A stretch of DNA of 64,000 bases from UBA7477 sp045602925. Lineage in GTDB: Bacteria > Bacillota > Clostridia > Oscillospirales > Ruminococcaceae. Position 1 is the first letter of the stretch. The number at the start of each line of letters is the position of its first letter. Positions 58,451-64,000 of the stretch are shown here, one piece after another. The stretch spans positions 124,001-188,000 of the forward strand of contig JAZSCN010000041.1 of NCBI GenBank assembly GCA_045602925.1, read 5' to 3'. A program made the position numbers and the translations under genes. Under the pieces are notes generated by a model that saw only the letters and a program-made list of their open reading frames with translations, searched no databases and was not told the origin of the DNA.

Positions 58451-59621
58451 TAAGCGGGCTGACTGTTCTTTCTAAGATGCCATTCATATATGCAATAAGT
58501 GTACCATAGTTAGTTATTGGGACATTCTGTGCTTTTGCTGATTTATAGCGATATGCGACTTCTCTTTCTGAGAGCATACAGCCTCCACAATGCACTATAA
58601 GCTTATACCTAGAGAGGTCTGTAGGAAAGTCATTTCCACTTGAAAACTCGAAGGAAAGCTCCTTGCCCGTATGCTTTTTAATCCAATTAGGAAGCTTTAC
58701 AGAGCCTATATCCTTACACTGTCTATGGTGGGTACAGCCTTCTGCCATAAGCACCACGTCGCCATCCTCAAGCTTTTCTATTGACATAACTGCGTCATAT
58801 GCAAGACTTAGTATGCCCTTAAATCTAGCCATCAAGATAGAAAATGATGTCAGTGAGATATCCTCGGGGAGCATATTAGATACCTCGGCAAACGCTTGGG
58901 AATCGGTAATGACGAGTTTTGGTTTTACTGCAAGCTTGGAAATTGTTTCGGTCAAGGTTTCTGGCTTTGTACAGATAGGGACTGCACCACAATCTAGGGC
59001 ATCTCTTATAACCTGCTGTTGAGGAAGGATAAGTCTACCTTTTGGGGCTGACTCATCTATTGGGATAACAAGGACTATTACATCGCCTTTTTCCAAGAGG
59101 TCGCTAACAAGATAGCTTTGGTTCTCTTCCGGCATGGCGAGTGTAAGGGCTTTTTTAAGCTCGTCTATCCCCTTACCTGTGAGTGAGCTTACAGATATAT
59201 AGCCATCCTTTGATTCAAAGCAATTATTAACGTCACATTTTGTTCTGACCTTAACGAGTGGTATATTCATTTGTGCGATACGAAAAAGCAGTTTAGCATC
59301 CTCGTCGGTAATGTCTTCTCCATCTGGAATAACAAAAACTGCGATATCGGTTTTTGTGAGCGTTGAGAGAGATTTTTCGACTCTCATTTTGCCAAGCTCG
59401 CCGACATCATCGATACCGGCTGTATCGGTAATAACAACGGGGCCGAGCGGCAAAAGCTCCATAGCCTTAGACACGGGGTCTGTAGTTGTTCCTGCTACAT
59501 CAGACACAATAGCGAGGCTTTGACCTGTGAGTGCATTGATGAGGCTGGACTTACCTGCATTTCTTCTGCCAAAGATACCTATATGGATTCTATTGGCAAG
59601 TGGGGTTGAGTTAAGGCTCAT
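58443..59621 (-). CDS. hydF: [FeFe]-hydrogenase H-cluster maturation GTPase
   Basis: 392 residues. N-terminal GTPase: GRRNAGKSSLINALTG (15-30), DTAGIDDVG and a TKCD motif. The C-terminal iron-sulfur region has CTHHRQC and, about 48 residues later, HCGGC, the HydF CxHx(46-53)HCxxC signature. HydF is the scaffold that carries the assembled 2Fe subcluster to the hydrogenase. Directly downstream of hydE (15 nt). No hydG is in the window. Confidence 0.95.
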   Translation of the reverse strand: MSLNSTPLANRIHIGIFGRRNAGKSSLINALTGQSLAIVSDVAGTTTDPVSKAMELLPLGPVVITDTAGIDDVGELGKMRVEKSLSTLTKTDIAVFVIPDGEDITDEDAKLLFRIAQMNIPLVKVRTKCDVNNCFESKDGYISVSSLTGKGIDELKKALTLAMPEENQSYLVSDLLEKGDVIVLVIPIDESAPKGRLILPQQQVIRDALDCGAVPICTKPETLTETISKLAVKPKLVITDSQAFAEVSNMLPEDISLTSFSILMARFKGILSLAYDAVMSIEKLEDGDVVLMAEGCTHHRQCKDIGSVKLPNWIKKHTGKELSFEFSSGNDFPTDLSRYKLIVHCGGCMLSEREVAYRYKSAKAQNVPITNYGTLIAYMNGILERTVSPLKK

Positions 59622-59636
59622 TTATTGCACCTCTTT

Positions 59637-60653
59637 TTATACGGCAGTAAAGCCGAGCTTTACTATTTTATTTCTTATAGAAGCTATCGTTTTTTCTGGT
59701 TCCTCGAACTCTAGCTCCTTATTATAGAGGCACTTAGGCTCGAAGGCAGCCTCACTATCGAGTGACACGGTCACGACATTTGCGCCGTATGTAATAGCTT
59801 TCTTTCTGCCCTTTTCGAGAAGAATATCGAGAGCTTCGTTTGCCACGATATCTGCATCAGGGCATATAAGTCTTAGCATTGCAATCATAAACAAGGTCTT
59901 ATCAGCTTTTCCCGGTTTAAACTTTGCAAGCGGTGTATCGGGGTGTGGGATAAATGGTGAGATATCGATACATTTTGCACCTATTTCCTTGATATATTTA
60001 AGGTTAGCTGCGTTTAAATCGTTACTACCGAATGGTGCGCCCACTAAGAAGCCTGTTCCCATATTGAAGCCGACCTGCTTTAGATAAGCGATACAGATTT
60101 GTCTATTATCGATAGAGCCTGTTGGACAGAGTCTTGAATAGCCTTCAGAATCTGAGGATTCAAATCTAAGGTTATATCCCTGTGCGCCTGCTCTGAAATA
60201 CGAGAGATAGCTGGAATACTTCTTCTCGCCGAGTGAAAGCTCTAAGGTTGCGTCGGGATAGCTTTCTTTGATAGCAGTAATAATGCTACAGATATCGGAA
60301 TCCGGGATATCGTCGGTTTCGCCTGAGCTGAGTTCAAAACGTCTTATACCGTTATCATAGCCGAGCTTTACTCTTTCCAAGACCTGCTCGTTATTTAAAA
60401 GATATCTGTTGCAGTTCATATTACTTTTTCTCACGCCACAGAAGAAGCAGTCGCTCTTACAGTGATTGGTGAGGCTTATTCTACCCTTTATGGTAATCTT
60501 ATTCTGCAAGTTATCCGAGAGAAGCTTTCTCGCCTTTACAGATATGAAAGAATCGAGCCCTTCGTTTCTTGATTCGATAAGCTCCTTGATACTTTCGTTA
60601 TCGAGCATACCTTCTTTTGCGAGCTTGGTAATAAGTGCGATTGGGTTAGCCAT
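59637..60653 (-). CDS. hydE: [FeFe]-hydrogenase maturase, radical SAM
   Basis: 338 residues. Radical-SAM motif CKSDCFFC (Cys65, 69, 72) with a BioB-like barrel: RFELSSGETDD, LRFESSD, MGTGFLVGAPFG, SPFIPHPDTPL. HydE works on the iron-cyanide synthon from HydG while building the dithiomethylamine-bridged cluster. Adjacent hydF confirms the assignment over biotin synthase or PylB. Confidence 0.93.
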   Translation of the reverse strand: MANPIALITKLAKEGMLDNESIKELIESRNEGLDSFISVKARKLLSDNLQNKITIKGRISLTNHCKSDCFFCGVRKSNMNCNRYLLNNEQVLERVKLGYDNGIRRFELSSGETDDIPDSDICSIITAIKESYPDATLELSLGEKKYSSYLSYFRAGAQGYNLRFESSDSEGYSRLCPTGSIDNRQICIAYLKQVGFNMGTGFLVGAPFGSNDLNAANLKYIKEIGAKCIDISPFIPHPDTPLAKFKPGKADKTLFMIAMLRLICPDADIVANEALDILLEKGRKKAITYGANVVTVSLDSEAAFEPKCLYNKELEFEEPEKTIASIRNKIVKLGFTAV

Positions 60654-60666
60654 ACTGTCACTTCCT

Positions 60667-61395
60667 TTAGATACACATTCCGCCGTTGACCTTAATCACG
60701 GCACCTGTGATATACGATGATTTTTCACTGGCAAGAAAGCAGACGCTATTGGCGATATCCTCAGGCGTACCGATTCTTGAAAGTGGAATTTCTTCAATTA
60801 TGCTACTGATTTCGTCCTGCGTAAAGTCTTTATTCATAGGAGTATCAATCATACCTGCTGTGATGCAGTTAACTCTTACACCTGACAGGCCGACCTCCTT
60901 AGCCAAGGCTTTTGTAAAGCCTATGAGTCCGGCCTTTGCTGAGGAATACACGACCTCGCAGGATGCGCCGACCTCGCCCCACATAGACGAGATGTTTATA
61001 ATATTACCGTATTTTTTACTTATCATTTTAGGCAAGACTGCTCTTGCACAGTGCATAGCGCCGACAAGGTTACAGCTTATAACCTCATTCATACGCTCGT
61101 TTGAGATATGTGTAAAGAGGTTAACATCGGCTACGCCTGCGTTATTGACGAGCAGGCTGACCTCGCCGAGTGCATTTTCACACTCTGCTATAGCATCTTG
61201 AACGCTCGTTACATCTGTTACGTTACATTTTACTGCTACAGCTTTACTATCATTTTTTGAAAGCTCCAGAGCCAGCTTTGCAGCTTCCTGCTCATTGGTG
61301 TTATAGCCGATTGCTACGTTATAGCCCATTTGCGACAAGGCTGTACATATCGCCTTACCTATTCCGCCTGAGCCACCTGTTACGAATGCTGTCAT
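60667..61395 (-). CDS. SDR reductase, YmfI (EF-P 5-aminopentanone reductase) type
   Basis: 242 residues. NADPH loop TGGSGGIGKAI, NNAG, catalytic Ser/Tyr/Lys in ISSMWGEVGASCEVVYSSAKAG. The SMWG..GASCEV stretch is characteristic of YmfI, which reduces the 5-aminopentanone group on elongation factor P in B. subtilis; a FabG-like fatty-acid role is the alternative. In an operon with hydE (13 nt). Confidence 0.8.
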   Translation of the reverse strand: MTAFVTGGSGGIGKAICTALSQMGYNVAIGYNTNEQEAAKLALELSKNDSKAVAVKCNVTDVTSVQDAIAECENALGEVSLLVNNAGVADVNLFTHISNERMNEVISCNLVGAMHCARAVLPKMISKKYGNIINISSMWGEVGASCEVVYSSAKAGLIGFTKALAKEVGLSGVRVNCITAGMIDTPMNKDFTQDEISSIIEEIPLSRIGTPEDIANSVCFLASEKSSYITGAVIKVNGGMCI

Positions 61396-61413
61396 ACCTA
61401 AATACTCCTTAGA

Positions 61414-63678
61414 CTAGAGGGTACTGATTAAAAACTTATCGCCGTCTGTTGTAAGTGAAATACCACACAGTACATTTTCTCCGCTATCTATTATAGCATT
61501 AGCGACGAGCTCCTCAATCTCATCTCTTATAACATGTCTTATATCTCTTGCGCCGAGCTTCTTACCGTAGGCCTTTTTAGCGCAGAGCTTTGTTACGCTC
61601 TCATCAAATATGAGCTTAATACCCTTTTCAGAGAGAGGCTCTTTCATTTCGCCTAGCATAAGCTCTGCTATCTTTGAGTAATCCTCCTCTGTTAGAGGGT
61701 TAAACACGACTATCTCGTCGACTCTACCCAAGAACTCCGGACGCAAGAACTGCGAGAGGGCCTTCATAGCTCTTTCTCTTGTAATATCGGCAGATGTTTT
61801 ATTAAAGCCGACGCCGGTATCCTTATCGGTTGAACCTGCATTAGAGGTCATAACGATAATGGTATTCTCGAATGAGACGCTTCTACCCTGCGCGTCGTTA
61901 ACCTTACCCTCGTCTAAAATCTGGAGAAGGATATTCATAACGTCGGGGTGTGCTTTTTCAATCTCGTCAAACAGGACCACTGAATACGGCTTTCTTCTGA
62001 CCTTTTCGGTAAGCTGTCCTGCGTCATCATAGCCGACATATCCAGGAGGTGAGCCTATAAGTCTTGCGACTGTATGCTTTTCCATATACTCAGACATATC
62101 GACTCTTATGATAGGCTCGGTAGCGTCGAAAAGCTCCTCGCCCAATACCTTTACAAGCTCGGTTTTACCGACACCTGTTGGGCCGACGAAGATAAAGCTT
62201 GCGGGTCTTAATCTTTTAGAGAGTCTGACTCTTGTACGCTTGACGGCTGCGGCTACCTTCTTTACGGCTTCGTCCTGACCGATAACACGCTTCTTCATGG
62301 CTTCCTCGAGTCCCTTGACCTTTTCATACTCGCTGACAGAGATTTTATTTGCGAGGATACCCGTCCAAAGCTCGATTACCTTAGACAAGTCCTCGTCTGT
62401 TACGCAGAGCTCTGAGGTAATCTTTTCTAGCTCTACGAGTCTGCTCTTTATTCTTTCGACCTCGGCTTTTTCGGTAGCGATGATTTCAAAATCCGGATTT
62501 TCTGAGGCTTCATACTCGGCAAGGAGGTTTTCGTGTTTTAAAAGCTCCTCATTGAGAGTATGCAGCTCGGCAATTTCCGGGCTCTTGATACTAGCACAGG
62601 CGCAGGCTTCGTCGAGCAAATCTATTGCCTTATCCGGCAGGAATCTATCGTTGATATAACGTTCCGAGAGGGTTGCACACTTTCTCAAAAGCTCGTCGGA
62701 GATATGGACTCTATGGTGCTGTTCGTAATACTGTCTTACGCCTTTGAGCACCTCATAGGTATCCTCGATAGTTGGCTCGCTCACGGTAACCGGCTGGAAA
62801 CGTCTTTCGAGCGCGCTATCCTTTTCGATATGCTTTCTATACTCCTTGAAGGTTGTGGCACCGATAATCTGCACCTCGCCTCTTGACAATGCGGGCTTCA
62901 TAATATTTGCGGCATTCATAGAGCCTTCTGAGCTATCGCCTGCACCGACGAGGTTATGGACCTCATCGATAAAGAGTATTACGTTACCCTGCTCCTTGAC
63001 CTCATCGATAAGGCCCTTACATCTACCTTCAAACTGTCCTCTGAACTGTGTACCTGCGACAAGTCCTGTAAGGTCAAGAAGATAGAGTTCCTTTTCCTTA
63101 AGGTGAAGTGGAACATTACCACCTGCTATTCTCTGGGCGATACCCTCGGCGATTGCAGTTTTACCGACGCCAGGTTCACCTATAAGGCAAGGATTATTTT
63201 TTGTTCTTCTTGAGAGAATCTGGATAACTCTTTCAATCTCCTTATCTCTGCCTATGATATTATCCATCTTGCCTTCTCTGGCTTTTTGGGTAAGATTAGT
63301 ACAGAACTTATTGAGATATTTAAGTTCGCTTTCCTTATTCTTTTTATTCTTCTTATCCTTCTTTTTGGGGCTTTTGATATCGTCTGTATTTGGGTTTAGG
63401 TTACCCATAGCAGAGCCAAACAGACTACTTAGAAAGTTTGGCATTGTATCGTTTCCACCCTGCTCAAACGAGCCGTCTTCTATATCCATAAGCTGATTAG
63501 TGAGCTCCTCGAACTCTTCATCGCCTATTCCCATTTGCTTTAGATAGTCGTCAATCGGGGCAACTCCCATTTCCTTAGCACACTTAAGGCAGAGGCCTTC
63601 GTTCTTTTTCTCGTTGCCATTCATTGTTGTTATGAACACTGCGGCAGGTCTTTTGCCACATCTTGAACACATCATCAT
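61414..63678 (-). CDS. Clp ATPase (ClpC/ClpE-like) with N-terminal zinc finger
   Basis: 754 residues. N-terminal zinc finger (Cys4, 7, 30, 33) as in ClpE and McsA, a short linker, then two AAA+ modules: GEPGVGKT with ILFIDEVHNLVG, a middle coiled-coil (about 400-450), and GPTGVGKT with VLFDEIEKAHPDV and a C-terminal D2-small domain. Feeds substrates to ClpP. The N-terminal Clp repeats are missing, as in ClpE. 18 nt before the SDR gene. Confidence 0.92.
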   Translation of the reverse strand: MMMCSRCGKRPAAVFITTMNGNEKKNEGLCLKCAKEMGVAPIDDYLKQMGIGDEEFEELTNQLMDIEDGSFEQGGNDTMPNFLSSLFGSAMGNLNPNTDDIKSPKKKDKKNKKNKESELKYLNKFCTNLTQKAREGKMDNIIGRDKEIERVIQILSRRTKNNPCLIGEPGVGKTAIAEGIAQRIAGGNVPLHLKEKELYLLDLTGLVAGTQFRGQFEGRCKGLIDEVKEQGNVILFIDEVHNLVGAGDSSEGSMNAANIMKPALSRGEVQIIGATTFKEYRKHIEKDSALERRFQPVTVSEPTIEDTYEVLKGVRQYYEQHHRVHISDELLRKCATLSERYINDRFLPDKAIDLLDEACACASIKSPEIAELHTLNEELLKHENLLAEYEASENPDFEIIATEKAEVERIKSRLVELEKITSELCVTDEDLSKVIELWTGILANKISVSEYEKVKGLEEAMKKRVIGQDEAVKKVAAAVKRTRVRLSKRLRPASFIFVGPTGVGKTELVKVLGEELFDATEPIIRVDMSEYMEKHTVARLIGSPPGYVGYDDAGQLTEKVRRKPYSVVLFDEIEKAHPDVMNILLQILDEGKVNDAQGRSVSFENTIIVMTSNAGSTDKDTGVGFNKTSADITRERAMKALSQFLRPEFLGRVDEIVVFNPLTEEDYSKIAELMLGEMKEPLSEKGIKLIFDESVTKLCAKKAYGKKLGARDIRHVIRDEIEELVANAIIDSGENVLCGISLTTDGDKFLISTL

Positions 63679-63699
63679 ACTTAAATTCTTCTCCTTAGC

Positions 63700-64000
63700 T
63701 TATCCACAAAGTGATTTAAATATCTTTGTTTTTTCTATAATATCTTCGTTAATTATGCTATCGCTTAGCACGCCGCTTTCGACCGCCATTGCAATTGCAT
63801 TAGCTACGACAAGCACGATTATTACGCCTTCTGCGAGTCCCAATATCGCACCTGCAAATGACACGCCTGTTTTTGCGATTGGGATAATCTTTAAAACTGA
63901 CAGAAGCAGGAACACTAGTCTTGCTAAAAGTGCACCGATTAAAAACAGCAATATTGTTGTAACGCCCTTAAGCACCGGTTTGATTGCAGGTCTGGCGATA
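63700..64000 (-). CDS. cvpA: CvpA family membrane protein (5' part beyond the window)
   Basis: Open from the right edge to the stop at 63700; about 100 C-terminal residues are visible. Membrane helices LLFLIGALLARLVFLLLSVL and GAILGLAEGVIIVLVVANAIA match the last two CvpA segments. CvpA is linked to colicin V production and envelope stress in other bacteria. It ends 21 nt before the Clp gene and is probably the first or an early gene of that operon. Confidence 0.7.
   Translation of the reverse strand, partial: IARPAIKPVLKGVTTILLFLIGALLARLVFLLLSVLKIIPIAKTGVSFAGAILGLAEGVIIVLVVANAIAMAVESGVLSDSIINEDIIEKTKIFKSLCG

Overview
The window looks like chromosome of an anaerobic Clostridia species of the Ruminococcus/Oscillospiraceae type (genus is an inference). 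Pointers are the SCIFF ranthipeptide with its radical-SAM maturase, [FeFe]-hydrogenase maturases HydE and HydF, a THF riboswitch on folT, a GH5 endoglucanase and a GH113-like glycosidase, Thr-rich linkers in surface proteins, low to moderate GC, strong AGGAGG ribosome sites and frequent TTG starts. Genes are packed on both strands and most convergent pairs share a hairpin terminator.

Layout. 1-3.2 kb: condensin genes scpA-scpB with an M50 protease and a DUF2953 protein. 3.4-14 kb: rpmB, an LtaS-like phosphoglycerol transferase, a DHH phosphoesterase, a membrane L,D-transpeptidase, a small operon (sORF, membrane protein, TrpF-like protein, GH113), a flippase and a YdbC protein. 14.3-29.4 kb: a 1-phosphofructokinase-type kinase, a PLP decarboxylase, scfA-scfB, riboswitch-controlled folT, pfkA, a membrane PASTA pseudokinase, mazF, a GtrB-like glycosyltransferase, a TtcA-like enzyme, a D-2-hydroxyacid dehydrogenase and malic enzyme. 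29.7-30.6 kb: rplM-rpsI.

30.55-37.48 kb: an integrated mobile element in the 3' end of rpsI, bounded by an 18-bp direct repeat. It carries a tyrosine integrase, divergently an excisionase-like gene, a primase-helicase (VapE type), and next to it an origin-like module of two opposed iteron sets around a 70-bp AT-rich core. Further along are a lipoprotein, a TerS-like HTH protein and four small genes sharing one N-terminal motif. Gene order and origin architecture resemble phage-inducible chromosomal islands (SaPI-like satellites), in a very small version. The original rpsI terminator now lies beyond the far end of the element. This is the best candidate for an undescribed system here.

37.5-64 kb: a MITE-like inverted-repeat segment, a GH5 cellulase, a CheX-like/CheY-like pair, tRNA-Leu(CAA), SulP and YesL membrane proteins, proC, DegV, hemolysin III, a sortase-anchored protein with a roughly 240-residue Thr stalk, a PutP-type symporter, YitT, purC, a MATE transporter, and a probable operon cvpA-clp-SDR-hydE-hydF that runs off the right edge.

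All functions come from reading motifs by eye; no database search was possible. Start codons were moved from the longest open frame where a ribosome site or family length argued for it.
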